Translations under genes and position numbers: made by a program | The notes under the pieces: generated by a model | Told to the model about the DNA's origin: nothing | What the model saw: the letters and a program-made list of their open reading frames with translations, nothing else | The model's database searches: none | NCBI GenBank assembly: GCA_900766735.1 | Contig: CAAFWO010000008.1 | Span: 1-64,000 of the forward strand | Source of the DNA: Clostridia bacterium | GTDB lineage: Bacteria; Bacillota; Clostridia; CAKSNL01; HGM11501 | Reading direction: 5' to 3' | DNA length: 64,000 bases | In this document: positions 42,876 to 52,419 of the stretch, in pieces | Numbering within the stretch: position 1 is the first letter of the stretch | Layout of the letters: every line of letters begins with the position of its first letter

Positions 42876-43940
42876 TTACCGCACTGTTCTTACCTTTTTC
42901 GCACCCGGGCAAAACTCATCGGTATAGTAGGCATTGGTCCATGCCTTTTTGCCCGATAAGCCGCGCACGCGGAAGCGGACGAGCCCGTAATTTTCCGGGT
43001 CGATCTTGAATTTTGCCTCCGTTACCGGTTCTCCGTTTTCCGAAGTGATCCTCTCCCCGCGCCGACCGAGTGTCAGCAAACTTATATCCGCCGCCGGGCT
43101 TGTTTTTATGTGGCAATAGCCGTCCTCAAAATAAAGCTCTTCTATCAAGGGTCCGCTCGACGCGTAAAATTCGCCGCGCTCCAACGCTCCTATAACAGAA
43201 GCATAGTCAAGCTTTTCGGCTTTTATCATGGTAAATCCGCCGAACGAATCGCACCTGTATGTCCCGTCCGCCCAGTTATGGTTATCGTCCGTCGCGGTGG
43301 CAAAGATTTGCTTTCCGCTTCTTAAAAAATCGTCATACACCGCCTCGGAGTCGTAAAGACCCGAATTCGCGTAGCATCCGTGATTATAGACCTCGACCGC
43401 CCAGAGCCCCTCGTATTTAAGATAGTCCTCCGCCGTTACATTGTTCCACTCAGGGTGATTCAAGCTCACCAAAAAGCCGGCTTCGTTTGCCGTCTTAACA
43501 ATTTTGTTGATGTTTTCAGGGTAATAGTGAAGGTCGCGCAGTTCGCCGGCATATTTGATATTTGCCTGCTCCTCTTTTGTGAGCTTTCCGCGCTTGACCA
43601 GCCAGTCGACCGTCTCGGGGTGATAGCCGCACTGCGTGAGATTATAAGGCTCTTTCGCGAAAAGATTTAAGTCAACGACCTTACGGAAGGCGTGCGGCAT
43701 CGGGTCGTCGTCGCTCCTTATGCTTATCTCATAGGCCGTGAGCATTAAAAAATCCTCTTCCGTGAGCGCGTTATGCTCATGAAGCGCGTCATGGTCGCTC
43801 ACCGCAAGGATTTTATATCCGCGCATTTTGTATTCCGCCTTCATTTCCTCGGGCGTCATTCTCCCGTCCGACAGAGTCGAATGACTGTGAAGATTTGCCT
43901 TGTAAAACTCTCCTTTTTCCGGGAGTAAATATTTTCTCAT
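42876..43940 (-). CDS. PHP-domain metal-dependent phosphoesterase-like protein
   Basis: 354 residues. The PHP metal motif LHSHSTLSDG is near residue 17-26, followed by AVSDHDAL and further ligands in SLNHPEW and AVEVYNHGC, ending with TATDDNHNW. The C-terminal about 100 residues form a beta-rich domain (KIDPENYGLVRFRVRG) without a recognised name. PHP proteins hydrolyse phosphoesters with two or three metals; the substrate here is unknown. Own promoter and terminator. RBS AAGGAAGG. Confidence 0.88.
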   Translation of the reverse strand: MRKYLLPEKGEFYKANLHSHSTLSDGRMTPEEMKAEYKMRGYKILAVSDHDALHEHNALTEEDFLMLTAYEISIRSDDDPMPHAFRKVVDLNLFAKEPYNLTQCGYHPETVDWLVKRGKLTKEEQANIKYAGELRDLHYYPENINKIVKTANEAGFLVSLNHPEWNNVTAEDYLKYEGLWAVEVYNHGCYANSGLYDSEAVYDDFLRSGKQIFATATDDNHNWADGTYRCDSFGGFTMIKAEKLDYASVIGALERGEFYASSGPLIEELYFEDGYCHIKTSPAADISLLTLGRRGERITSENGEPVTEAKFKIDPENYGLVRFRVRGLSGKKAWTNAYYTDEFCPGAKKVRTVR

Positions 43941-43965
43941 AAATATTCCTTCCTTTCAAACGCAC

Positions 43966-43994
43966 ATTATACCACATTTTTCAACATATGTCAA
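43966..43994 (-). promoter_or_regulatory. Promoter of the PHP gene
   Basis: Perfect TTGACA (43994-43989), 17-base spacer, TATAAT (43971-43966). Confidence 0.88.
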
Positions 43995-44001
43995 CAAAAA
44001 A

Positions 44002-44031
44002 GATGCGCAAAGTTTTATAACTTTGCGCATC
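44002..44031 (-). terminator. Terminator of rpsB-tsf
   Basis: Perfect 13-bp stem GATGCGCAAAGTT/AACTTTGCGCATC (44002-44014 with 44019-44031), loop TTAT, then TTTTTTG on the minus strand. Confidence 0.94.
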
Positions 44032-44048
44032 AAAATCTCTGCTTTTGA

Positions 44049-44933
44049 TTATTTAAGCATGGAAGCAATCTCTTCAGCGAAATTGTCTTCTCTCTTCTCA
44101 AGGCCTTCGCCCTTCTCGTAACGAACGAACTTAAGCACCTTTGCACCCTTAATCGTATCGTCGATATACTTGGAAACCTTGATGTCCTCGTCCATGATGT
44201 ATGCCTGCTCGTTTAAGCAAACGCTCTCATAGAACTTCCTGATTCTTCCCTGAACCATCTTCTCGGCTATTGCCTCGGGCTTGCCCTCGTTCATAGCCTG
44301 GATCTTCAACACTTCCTTCTCGTGCTCAACAACCTCAGCCGGAACATCATCAATTGCGATATAGGTCGGAGCATACATTGCAATGTGCATGCAGATGTTC
44401 TTACCCATAAGAGCCGCCTCGTCAGACTCCGGAGCGTCAAGCAGTACCATAACGCCGATTCTGCCGTTGTCGTGATCGTAGGAAGCGATAGTGCCTTCCA
44501 TTCTCTCGAAACGGCGGATCGTCATATTCTCGCCGATAACCGCGATCTTGTTGGTGAGTGCATCGGAAACCGTGCCGCCCTCGGGATAATCCATAGCGAG
44601 GAGTGCCTCAACATCAGCGGGAGCCTTCTCGGCGATAACCTTTGCAACATTCTCAACGAATGTCTGGAACTCAGCGTTCTTTGCAACGAAATCGGTCTCG
44701 GCGTTAACCTCTAAGATAACGCCGGTCTTGCCGTCCTTATATATTTTAACAATACCCTCTGCGGCGATTCTGGATGCCTTCTTGGCAGCCTTTGCGAGGC
44801 CTTTTTCTCTTAAGTACTCAGCGGCCTTTTCCATGTCGCCGTCGCACTCAACCAATGCCTTTTTGCAGTCCATCATTCCGCATCCGGTGGATTCTCTTAA
44901 ATCCTTAACGATCTTAGCTGTAATTTCTGCCAT
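44049..44933 (-). CDS. tsf: Elongation factor Ts
   Basis: 294 residues. It exchanges GDP for GTP on EF-Tu. The N-terminal UBA-like domain AKIVKDLRESTGCGMMDCKK and the EF-Tu-contact sequence NAETDFVAKNAEF are both present, followed by two dimerisation subdomains. It lies 25 bases after rpsB, the standard bacterial pair. Confidence 0.98.
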   Translation of the reverse strand: MAEITAKIVKDLRESTGCGMMDCKKALVECDGDMEKAAEYLREKGLAKAAKKASRIAAEGIVKIYKDGKTGVILEVNAETDFVAKNAEFQTFVENVAKVIAEKAPADVEALLAMDYPEGGTVSDALTNKIAVIGENMTIRRFERMEGTIASYDHDNGRIGVMVLLDAPESDEAALMGKNICMHIAMYAPTYIAIDDVPAEVVEHEKEVLKIQAMNEGKPEAIAEKMVQGRIRKFYESVCLNEQAYIMDEDIKVSKYIDDTIKGAKVLKFVRYEKGEGLEKREDNFAEEIASMLK

Positions 44934-44958
44934 TTTAAGGTACTTCCTTTCTTATTAA

Positions 44959-45708
44959 TTACTCAGCCTTTGCTTCTTCAGAAGCCTGCTCTTCGGTTGC
45001 TTCCTCAGCGGCCGGAGCGAAGGATTCGCCCTGTCTGCCTTCGATAACGGCGTTAGCCATCGCACCTGCGATAAGGCTTACCGCACGGATAGCGTCATCG
45101 TTACCGGGAATTACATAATCGATCTCGTCGGGATCGCAGTTTGTATCAACAATAGCAACGATCGGGATGTGAAGCTTTCTTGCTTCCGCAACCGCGTTCT
45201 TCTCCTTCTTGGGGTCAACAACGAACATAGCCGCGGGAAGACGCTTCATATCCTTGATACCGCCAAGATTCTCTTCAAGCTTGGACTCCTCTAAGCGAAG
45301 CTTGATAACTTCCTTCTTGGGAAGCACGTCAAATGTGCCGTCCTCTTCCATCTTTTTAAGCTGGAAAAGTCTTGCGATTCTTGTCTGGATCGTCTTGAAG
45401 TTGGTGAGCATACCGCCGTACCATCTGGAGTTTACAAAGTACATGCCGCATCTTAATGCCTCTGCCTTTATAGCCTCCTGCGCCTGCTTCTTCGTTCCTA
45501 CGAAGAGAATGTCGCCGCCCTCTGCCGCAACGTTCTTAACAAACTCATAAGCCTCGTTTGCCTTCTTAACGGTCTTCTCAAGGTTGATTATATATATACC
45601 GTTTCTCTCGGTGAATATATATTCAGCCATTTTGGGGTTCCAGCGTCTGGTCTGATGTCCGAAATGAACACCTGCTTCCAAAAGCTGCTTCATTGAAATT
45701 ACTGACAT
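44959..45708 (-). CDS. rpsB: 30S ribosomal protein S2
   Basis: 249 residues. Full family sequence: SMKQLLEAGVHFGHQTRRWN at the start, GIYIINLEKTVKK, GTKKQAQEAI, NSRWYGGMLTNFKT and VAIVDTNCDPDEIDYVIPGN. An acidic C-terminal tail follows. Required for 30S initiation. It has its own promoter within the end of trmFO and a leader of about 105 bases that may take part in S2 autoregulation. Confidence 0.98.
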   Translation of the reverse strand: MSVISMKQLLEAGVHFGHQTRRWNPKMAEYIFTERNGIYIINLEKTVKKANEAYEFVKNVAAEGGDILFVGTKKQAQEAIKAEALRCGMYFVNSRWYGGMLTNFKTIQTRIARLFQLKKMEEDGTFDVLPKKEVIKLRLEESKLEENLGGIKDMKRLPAAMFVVDPKKEKNAVAEARKLHIPIVAIVDTNCDPDEIDYVIPGNDDAIRAVSLIAGAMANAVIEGRQGESFAPAAEEATEEQASEEAKAE

Positions 45709-45818
45709 AGTTTAACACTCCTTTTAGTTTTTATACCTCCGCTCCCGTTTTTCCGCGCATGACCCTGATAGGGAACTAAAACGGCAATTCGAAAGCGTGT
45801 GTATTTTTGACCTTTAAG

Positions 45819-45847
45819 ATTATATCACGCTTTTATCAAAAAAGCAA
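45819..45847 (-). promoter_or_regulatory. Promoter of rpsB-tsf
   Basis: TTGCTT (45847-45842), 17-base spacer, TATAAT (45824-45819). The -35 lies inside the last codons of trmFO. Confidence 0.7.
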
Positions 45848-47146
45848 GCCTTTTTTTGATAAAATTTCGTTTTTTATCTCATTTAATGCGTCGGACGCTG
45901 CCAAAGCGTATTTTTCCTTCTTGTTTCTCACCTTTCCGTGAGCGTGCGAAAGGATGCCGAAATTGGAGTTGACCGGCTGAAAATGCTTTTCCTCAGCGTT
46001 TGTGATATAATACCCGAGCGCTCCGCTCATCGTGGAGGGCGGCAAAATGAACCGCTCACAGCCCTTGATCGCCATAACCGCGTTAAGCCCTGCGATGAGC
46101 CCGGAGAGCGCGGACTCGACATAGCCCTCGACCCCGGTTATCTGCCCGGCGAAGAAAAGATTTTCCCTTTCCTTCACGCTGTAGTCGGGATTTAACACTC
46201 TCGGCGCGCATAAAAACGAGTTTCTGTGCATCACGCCGTAGCGCAGAAATTCAGCGTTTTCAAGGCCGCCGATCATGGAGAACACTCTTTTCTGCTCGCC
46301 GAATTTAAGATTCGTCTGAAAGCCGACCATGTTATAGACAGTACCCTCTTTATTGTCGCGCCGAAGCTGAACGACCGCGTGGTAGCGCTCGCCTGTGACC
46401 GGGTCTTCAAGCCCGACGGGCTTTAAGGGCCCGAAAAGAAGAGTATCCCGTCCGCGCTTTGCCATGATCTCGACCGGCATACAGCCTTCGAATACCTCGG
46501 GTTTTTCGATGTCCTCGTGAAGCGGAGCCGTCTCGGCCGAAATGAGGGCGCCGTAAAACGCGTCGTACTCTTCTTTCGTCATCGGGCAGTTTATGTAGTC
46601 CGCCGTGCCCTTGTCATATCTGCTTTTAAAATACGCGCGGTTCATATCGATCGAATCTTTTAAGATAAGCGGTGCGGCCGCGTCGTAAAACGAGAGCGCG
46701 CCGCCCGTCAGCTTCAAAATATCCTCCATAAGCGCGCCGTCCGTCAAAGGGCCGGTCGCGATTATCACCGCGTCGTCATCGGGGATCGAGGTGACCTCCT
46801 CGGAAATCACCTCGATATTTTCGTTTTCTTTAATTTTCTTTGTTATAAGCGCGGAAAACCGCTCTCTGTCGACCGCGAGCGCTCCGCCTGCCGGCACGCT
46901 CACCTCGTCCGCCGACTTTATGATGATGGAGTCTAAAAGGCGCATCTCCTCTTTCAAAAGTCCGCACGCGTTATCCGTCGCGTTGCCCTTGAGCGAGTTA
47001 CTGCACACAAGCTCCGCAAGATCCGCGCTTTTATGCGCCGGGGAGAATTTTCCCGGTTTCATATCGTAAAGGCGCACCTTAATGCCGCGCTTCGCGATCT
47101 GGTATGCCGCCTCGCACCCGGCAAGCCCTGCTCCGACAACTATCAT
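45836..47146 (-). CDS. trmFO: Methylenetetrahydrofolate-tRNA-(uracil54-C5)-methyltransferase
   Basis: 436 residues. FAD-binding VVGAGLAGCEAAYQIAKRG at the N-terminus, SNSLKGNATDNACGLLKEEM, CPMTKEEYDAFY, MIGGLENAEFLRYGVMHRN and FFAGQITGVEGYVESA. It makes ribothymidine 54 in tRNA using methylene-THF and FAD, the Gram-positive route. Its RBS GAGGTG overlaps the topA stop region (1-base gap between stop and ATG). Confidence 0.97.
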   Translation of the reverse strand: MIVVGAGLAGCEAAYQIAKRGIKVRLYDMKPGKFSPAHKSADLAELVCSNSLKGNATDNACGLLKEEMRLLDSIIIKSADEVSVPAGGALAVDRERFSALITKKIKENENIEVISEEVTSIPDDDAVIIATGPLTDGALMEDILKLTGGALSFYDAAAPLILKDSIDMNRAYFKSRYDKGTADYINCPMTKEEYDAFYGALISAETAPLHEDIEKPEVFEGCMPVEIMAKRGRDTLLFGPLKPVGLEDPVTGERYHAVVQLRRDNKEGTVYNMVGFQTNLKFGEQKRVFSMIGGLENAEFLRYGVMHRNSFLCAPRVLNPDYSVKERENLFFAGQITGVEGYVESALSGLIAGLNAVMAIKGCERFILPPSTMSGALGYYITNAEEKHFQPVNSNFGILSHAHGKVRNKKEKYALAASDALNEIKNEILSKKGLLF

Positions 47147-47147
47147 A

Positions 47148-49238
47148 TTACACCTCTTTCGGGCAGGAGCGGTTTGAGCATCTTACCACCGTGTCGCCCC
47201 GAAGCGTCTTCGTTATCATGAGTGAGCCGCACTTGGGGCAGACCTCGCCCGTCGGCTTATCCCACAAAAGAAAGTCGCAGTCCTTGTTGCGGCAGGGGTA
47301 ATACTTTTTGCCCTTTTTGGAGAATCTGCCGATTATCATATCGCCGCACTTGGGGCATTTAACGCCCGTTTCCTCGACGATCGCCTTTGTAAAGCTGCAT
47401 TCGGGGTAGCCCGGGCACGCCAAAAACTTTCCGAATCTTCCGTTCTTGATAACGAGGTTTCTTCCGCAGACCTCGCACGGAATGTCCGTCTCCTCGTCTT
47501 TTATCGTGACCTTGCCCATCTCGTCCTCCGCCTTTTTAAGGTCGGACGAGAACGGCGTGTAAAATTCGCCGACTACCTTCTGCCACACTTCTTCTCCCTC
47601 TTCGACCTTATCAAGGTCGGACTCCATATTCGCCGTGAACTCGATGTCAACGATATTCGAGAAATATTCCGAGAGCATATCGGTGATGATTCCGCCAAGC
47701 TCTGTCGGGCGAAGGCTCTTTTTGTCGCGCTCCACATAGCGGCGCGCAAGAATGGTCGAGATCGTGGGCGCATAGGTCGAAGGTCTTCCGATGCCGGCCT
47801 CCTCCATTTCCTTAATGAGCGACGCCTCGTTGTAGCGCGCCGGCGGCTCGGTGAAGTGGCAGAGCGCCTCGTTCTTTTCTTCTTTTAAGACGTCGCCTTT
47901 TTCGATCTCGGGAAGCTTTTTGACCGTTGCTTCCGTGTCGTCAAAATCCTCATACGCCGCCATAAATCCGGCGAACATTAATCTGCGCTCGGATATCTTA
48001 AATTCCGCGCCGGAATTTACCGCGTCGGCAGAAACGGTCTTATACACCGCGTCCGCCATGCGGCTCGAAATGAACCTGTTGAAGATGAGCTTATAGAGCT
48101 TGTATTCGTCGCTCTTTAACGACTTTTTTATGTCGTCCGGCTCGATCATCGTCGTCGGGCGGATGGCCTCGTGCGCGTCCTGCGCATTCTTCTTCGTCTT
48201 ATATTCGCGCTCCTTGTCGGGGAAAAATTCGTTTCCGTATTTTCCGATTATAAATTTCTTCGCCATCGCCTTCGCGTCGTCCGAGATGCGAAGAGAGTCC
48301 GTTCTCATATAGGTGATAAGACCGAGCGTGCCGTGGCCGGGAATCTCGACTCCCTCGTATAATATCTGCGCCGCCGCCATTGTGCGCTTGGAGGTGAAGC
48401 CTAAGCGCTTTGCCGCCTCCTGTTGTAATGAGCTTGTCGTAAACGGCGGATAGGGGCTCTTTCTCTTGTCCGAATATTTAACGTCCGAAACCTCGTATTT
48501 TCCGCCCTTAACGCGATCCTTCACCGCGTTTGCCTCGCTCTCACTTTTAAGCTCCGCCTTCTTGCCGTCAAGCTTTGAAAGCCTCGCCTCGACCGCAGAA
48601 CCGTCCTTCGCTGTAAGCTGTGCGGCAAATGTCCAGTACTCCTCGGGCGTGAACTTTTCGATCTCGCGCTCGCGGTCGACCACCATTTTCGTGGTGACGG
48701 ACTGAACTCTTCCGGCGGAAAGGCCAGAGCCAATCTTTGTCCACAAAAGGGGGCTTAATTTATAGCCCAAAAGTCTGTCCACTATTCTTCTTGCCTGCTG
48801 TGCGTCAACCAGATCAAGATCGATCTTTCTCGGCTTTTTGACCGCCTCGGTAACGGCAGACTTTGTGATCTCGTTAAACGTCACACGGCAGTCGGACTCC
48901 GAGTTGATGCCGAGTAACGCCGCAATGTGCCATGCGATCGCCTCTCCCTCACGGTCAGGGTCGGTCGCGATGAAAATGTTTTTCGAGTTCTTTGCCGCTT
49001 TTTTAAGCTCGCTCGTCAGCTCGCCCTTGCCGCGGATCGTGATATATTTCGGTTCAAAATTATTTTCCGTATCGATTCCGAGCTGGCTTTTTGGAAGATC
49101 GCGAAGATGACCCATCGACGCCAGAACCGTGTAGCTCCTGCCCAGGTATTTTTTGATCGTCTTTGCCTTGGCCGGAGACTCAACTATTAAAAGATTCGTC
49201 TTTGATGCTTTCGTTTTTGCTTTACTTTTCTTTTCCAC
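47148..49238 (-). CDS. topA: DNA topoisomerase I
   Basis: 696 residues. Toprim domain begins LLIVESPAKAKTIKKYLG; ATDPDREGEAIAWH holds the acidic metal site; the active-site Tyr is in GLITYMRTDSLRIS. Three C-terminal zinc ribbons are visible (CEVCGRN...CPGYPEC; CPKCGDM...CRNKDC; CPKCGSL...CSNRSC). It relaxes negative supercoils. Located between dprA and trmFO as in many Firmicutes. Confidence 0.98.
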   Translation of the reverse strand: MEKKSKAKTKASKTNLLIVESPAKAKTIKKYLGRSYTVLASMGHLRDLPKSQLGIDTENNFEPKYITIRGKGELTSELKKAAKNSKNIFIATDPDREGEAIAWHIAALLGINSESDCRVTFNEITKSAVTEAVKKPRKIDLDLVDAQQARRIVDRLLGYKLSPLLWTKIGSGLSAGRVQSVTTKMVVDREREIEKFTPEEYWTFAAQLTAKDGSAVEARLSKLDGKKAELKSESEANAVKDRVKGGKYEVSDVKYSDKRKSPYPPFTTSSLQQEAAKRLGFTSKRTMAAAQILYEGVEIPGHGTLGLITYMRTDSLRISDDAKAMAKKFIIGKYGNEFFPDKEREYKTKKNAQDAHEAIRPTTMIEPDDIKKSLKSDEYKLYKLIFNRFISSRMADAVYKTVSADAVNSGAEFKISERRLMFAGFMAAYEDFDDTEATVKKLPEIEKGDVLKEEKNEALCHFTEPPARYNEASLIKEMEEAGIGRPSTYAPTISTILARRYVERDKKSLRPTELGGIITDMLSEYFSNIVDIEFTANMESDLDKVEEGEEVWQKVVGEFYTPFSSDLKKAEDEMGKVTIKDEETDIPCEVCGRNLVIKNGRFGKFLACPGYPECSFTKAIVEETGVKCPKCGDMIIGRFSKKGKKYYPCRNKDCDFLLWDKPTGEVCPKCGSLMITKTLRGDTVVRCSNRSCPKEV

Positions 49239-49255
49239 TGGTTACCACCTCATCA

Positions 49256-50395
49256 TTATAAACCGTATCTTCCGTCCGGCAAAAGCTTGACCCTGCCGGA
49301 AACCTCTAATATTATAAGTGTCGAATTGACCCATTTCATGCTCCGTCCGCTCTTTTCGGAAAGCTCGGAGGGGGTGAGCGGTTCGTCCTTAAGATAGCTT
49401 ATAAGCTCCATCATATTGTCAGACTCCGTGTTTCCCTCGCTCACTGCCTTTTTGCCGGAGGGCTTTGCCTTGACTGCCGGCGGCTCTTTTTTCGTCTCGG
49501 GCTCTTTGACCTCGCTTTTTTTATCATCGGCATAGTCGTCCGCGAACTTATCGATGTCATAGATGACCTCCGCCCCGTCGGCTATCAGCGAGTTGACGCC
49601 TATTGACATCGCCGAATCGATCGGATTGGGCACTGCCGCAAGACGGCGCGAATATGCCTTCGCCGCCTTCGCCGTTATGAGTGCGCCGCTCTTCTCGCCC
49701 GCCTGAACGATGACGGTGAGCCCCGAAAGCCCGGCCATTATCCTGTTTCTTAAGTGAAAATAACCCGACTGGGCAGGCGTTCCCATTTCAAACTCGGTTA
49801 TGAGTGCTCCGCCCGATGAGATTATCTTCTCGCGAAGATGCTCGCTCCCTTTGGGATAGTCAACATCCATACCTGAGCAAAGAACGCCGATGACCGTTCC
49901 GCCCGAGTTGATCGCCCCCATCGCGGCTGATGAATCGACCCCGTGCGCCATGCCGGAAACGATCGCCTCGCCTTTTGAGGCAAACGCCGAACCTATTGAA
50001 GTTGCCACCGAAACGCCGTACGCGTCCGACGAGCGGCTTCCGGCAACCGTGACCATATCGGCCTTCATGAGCGCCTCGCGCGAGCCTTTGACATATAACA
50101 TCAGCGGCGGCTCGGGGATCTCTCTTAAGGCCTTCGGATAGAATTTTGAATAGTAATCGACAAGATAGCACCTTTCGCGGTTGCACCGCTCGATCTCCCC
50201 GGCGACGAAGGACATGTCCTTCTTTTCAAGATACGCTATCTCCTTTTCGTTAAACATTCCGCACTCGGTAAGCGCTTCTTTGTCTGCGTTATATATTTCC
50301 TCCGGCGATGAAAAATATTCTATCGCCTCAATGAGCTTGCCTCCCGACGCAATACCCATATGCTTAAGCCACAATAAATATTCTGCTCTGTGCAC
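49256..50395 (-). CDS. dprA: DNA processing protein DprA
   Basis: 379 residues from a GTG at 50395 (AAAGGAG nine bases upstream). An N-terminal SAM-like domain is followed by the Rossmann fold with VTVAGSRSSDAYG, IVSGMAHGVDSSAAMGA, GSEHLREKI and GGALITEFEMG. It loads RecA on incoming single-stranded DNA in transformation. A charged linker (about 285-325, Lys/Glu-rich) leads to a C-terminal winged helix (LTPSELSEKSGRSMKWVNST). First gene of dprA-topA-trmFO. Confidence 0.96.
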   Translation of the reverse strand: MHRAEYLLWLKHMGIASGGKLIEAIEYFSSPEEIYNADKEALTECGMFNEKEIAYLEKKDMSFVAGEIERCNRERCYLVDYYSKFYPKALREIPEPPLMLYVKGSREALMKADMVTVAGSRSSDAYGVSVATSIGSAFASKGEAIVSGMAHGVDSSAAMGAINSGGTVIGVLCSGMDVDYPKGSEHLREKIISSGGALITEFEMGTPAQSGYFHLRNRIMAGLSGLTVIVQAGEKSGALITAKAAKAYSRRLAAVPNPIDSAMSIGVNSLIADGAEVIYDIDKFADDYADDKKSEVKEPETKKEPPAVKAKPSGKKAVSEGNTESDNMMELISYLKDEPLTPSELSEKSGRSMKWVNSTLIILEVSGRVKLLPDGRYGL

Positions 50396-50510
50396 CGCTC
50401 ATTCTCCTTTCATGCCGTACTTTTTTAAATTACAACAAAAATCCGGATTTGTAAAGAAAAATTTTTAATTTTTTCGTATTTTTTATTTTTGACGGGTGTA
50501 TATTTTAATC

Positions 50511-51203
50511 ATGAGTATTTATTTTCTTTTCGAAGATCCCTCGCTTAAATGGCGTAAAGCGAAAAAGGAACTGCCAAAAAAAGAGTGCGACATTTTAGCT
50601 GTTCCGCCATTAAAACGCCTTAATCAAAAAAAGCTTGAGATTTTAAGAGACCGCCTTGATAAAAACGCACTTTACCTTTCGCCGTCGGCCTCTCTTGATG
50701 CGCTTTTCCCTTTTCCGCGCGATGCGGTGCGCTCGTTTTTTTATCTTTCGCTCGCCGGATCGCTCGACCCGCTATCGGCCGCACTCGGCTTTTCCTCCGT
50801 CTGCCTTTTTGATGCCGGCGAGAAATCTGCCTTGTTCTTTTTATCGGCCTTTACCTCGCTTTTTCTTTCCGGCGAAAACGCAGGGGAGGTTTCAGAGTCG
50901 ATCTTGGAGAGCACCGGCGCGGCCGTCCCCGTCGCCTCATCGCCTGTGCGCGGCGCGGCAACGGTATTTTTTAAAGAGGCAGACCCCGCTTTTCCCGGCA
51001 TCGCCTTTCATCCGGATTTTTCATGCGGAGGCGAAAAGTTCGGTTCAGGCTCGCTATCCTATGCTCCCAAAGGGCGCTATGCCTTCATAAAGGAGCGGCT
51101 CGGCCGGCCTCTTTCCTGCTGTGAGGCGGCAAGACTTTACCACTATGACGAAAAAGCTACATTTAATATATTGACAAATCCCGGCTTCCGTAGTATAATT
51201 TAG
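50511..51203 (+). CDS. Hypothetical protein
   Basis: 230 residues from ATG 50511. No RBS is convincing (GGGTGT is the best). It begins MSIYFLFEDPSLKWRKAKKE. It continues with DILAVPPLKRLNQKKLEILRD, a Ser/Phe/Ala-rich hydrophobic middle (not clearly membrane-spanning) and a C-terminal segment GRPLSCCEAARLYHYDEKAT. I recognise no family. It is divergent from dprA, and the greA promoter begins inside its final codons. Uniform codon use suggests it is real. Confidence 0.65.
   Translation: MSIYFLFEDPSLKWRKAKKELPKKECDILAVPPLKRLNQKKLEILRDRLDKNALYLSPSASLDALFPFPRDAVRSFFYLSLAGSLDPLSAALGFSSVCLFDAGEKSALFFLSAFTSLFLSGENAGEVSESILESTGAAVPVASSPVRGAATVFFKEADPAFPGIAFHPDFSCGGEKFGSGSLSYAPKGRYAFIKERLGRPLSCCEAARLYHYDEKATFNILTNPGFRSII
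51171..51199 (+). promoter_or_regulatory. Promoter of greA
   Basis: Perfect TTGACA (51171-51176), 17-base spacer, TATAAT (51194-51199), overlapping the end of the upstream hypothetical gene. Confidence 0.92.
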
Positions 51204-51241
51204 GCTATTAATGCCGCAAGGCGAAAAGGAGAATTTCAAAA

Positions 51242-51712
51242 ATGGCAAAAGAATATGTTTTAACCCAAGAGGGCCTCGACAAACTCACCGAGGAGCTTGA
51301 ATATAAAAGAACCATCGGCCGTAAAGAGGCGGCGGAGCATCTGAAAGAAGCGCGCTCCTACGGCGATTTATCCGAGAACAGCGAATATGATGAGGCAAAG
51401 GAAGCCCAGGCAAAGCTTGAGGCGAGAATTGCCGAGATCGAGGAAATGCTCAAAAACGTCAAGCTTTTGGACGAGACCGAGAGGACCGAGGGCGTTGCGT
51501 CGATCGGCTCGACCGTTGTCTGCTATATAGACGCGTTCGGTTCGGATATAACCTATTCCATCGTCGGAAGCGCGGAGTCAGACCCCTTAAACAACAAAAT
51601 ATCCGACGAATCGCCTATCGGCCACGCACTTATCGGAGCAAAGGCCGGTGAGACGGTGACGGCGGAAGCGCCCGGCGGCGACATAACTATTGAAGTAAGA
51701 GAAGTTAAATAA
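51242..51712 (+). CDS. greA: Transcription elongation factor GreA
   Basis: 156 residues. N-terminal antiparallel coiled coil with LTQEGLDKLTEELEYKRT and the acidic tip ARSYGDLSENSEYDEAKEAQ. The C-terminal FKBP-like domain ends VEAPGGDITIEVREV-like. It enters the RNA-polymerase secondary channel and triggers cleavage of backtracked RNA. RBS AAAAGGAG. Confidence 0.98.
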   Translation: MAKEYVLTQEGLDKLTEELEYKRTIGRKEAAEHLKEARSYGDLSENSEYDEAKEAQAKLEARIAEIEEMLKNVKLLDETERTEGVASIGSTVVCYIDAFGSDITYSIVGSAESDPLNNKISDESPIGHALIGAKAGETVTAEAPGGDITIEVREVK

Positions 51713-51716
51713 CCAT

Positions 51717-51739
51717 AAGGGGCGGTTTTTCCGCCCCTT
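51717..51739 (+). terminator. Hairpin after greA
   Basis: Stem AAGGGGCGG/CCGCCCCTT around TTTTT (51717-51725 with 51731-51739). No T-run follows, so partial read-through into trmR is likely. Confidence 0.6.
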
Positions 51740-51744
51740 AAGAT

Positions 51745-52419
51745 ATGTATGCTATGGAAAAAATCGTTCCTTCCTATATTGAAGAATATTTAAGGGAGCT
51801 CATTCCCCAAAGAGATGAATTTTTGTCGTTGCTTGAAGCCGAGGCGGCGGACACGGCGACCTATGCCCCGATAATCGAGCCGGAGGTCGCAAACCTTTTG
51901 TCAGTATTAATTAAAATTCACCGCCCGAAAAGAATACTGGAGCTCGGCACGGCGATCGGCTACAGCGCAATCGTGATGGCGAAGGCCATGGGCGAGGGCG
52001 AAATCGTCACCGTCGAGCGGTACGACAGGATGTATGAGCGCGCGATCTGTAACATCCGCCGCGCCGGGCTCTCACGCGTTATAAAGCCCGTATTGGACGA
52101 GGCTGAGAATGCGCTCACCTGGCTTGACGGCGGCTTTGATATGATATTTTTGGACTCCGCAAAGGGGCAGTATCTTGAATTTCTGCCCGAGTGTATGCGC
52201 CTTTTAAAGGTCGGCGGCATTTTGGTGAGCGACGACGTTTTGTATAAGGGCGAGGTGACGGACGAGGTCGGCACGGAAAAGCGCAAGGTGACAATCGTCA
52301 AGCGCCTTCGCGAATATTTAAAATTCATTTCCGACTGCGATTTTCTAAGGACAAGCGTTCTCCCGATCGGGAACGGAGTCGCAATTTCATATAAGGAGAA
52401 AGACTATGAAAAAAATTGA
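51745..52419 (+). CDS. trmR: tRNA 5-hydroxyuridine methyltransferase (YrrM/TrmR-type O-methyltransferase)
   Basis: 224 residues (ATG 51745; ATG 51754 possible, neither with a strong RBS). SAM-binding motif ILELGTAIGYSAIVMAKA and metal/substrate motif MIFLDSAKGQYLEFLP place it in the COMT-like family 3. The next gene, overlapping by 14 bases, is the U32 protein TrhP that makes 5-hydroxyuridine at tRNA position 34. The same pair (yrrM with yrrN/yrrO) occurs near greA in Bacillus. The combined product would be 5-methoxyuridine in the wobble position. Confidence 0.88.
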   Translation: MYAMEKIVPSYIEEYLRELIPQRDEFLSLLEAEAADTATYAPIIEPEVANLLSVLIKIHRPKRILELGTAIGYSAIVMAKAMGEGEIVTVERYDRMYERAICNIRRAGLSRVIKPVLDEAENALTWLDGGFDMIFLDSAKGQYLEFLPECMRLLKVGGILVSDDVLYKGEVTDEVGTEKRKVTIVKRLREYLKFISDCDFLRTSVLPIGNGVAISYKEKDYEKN

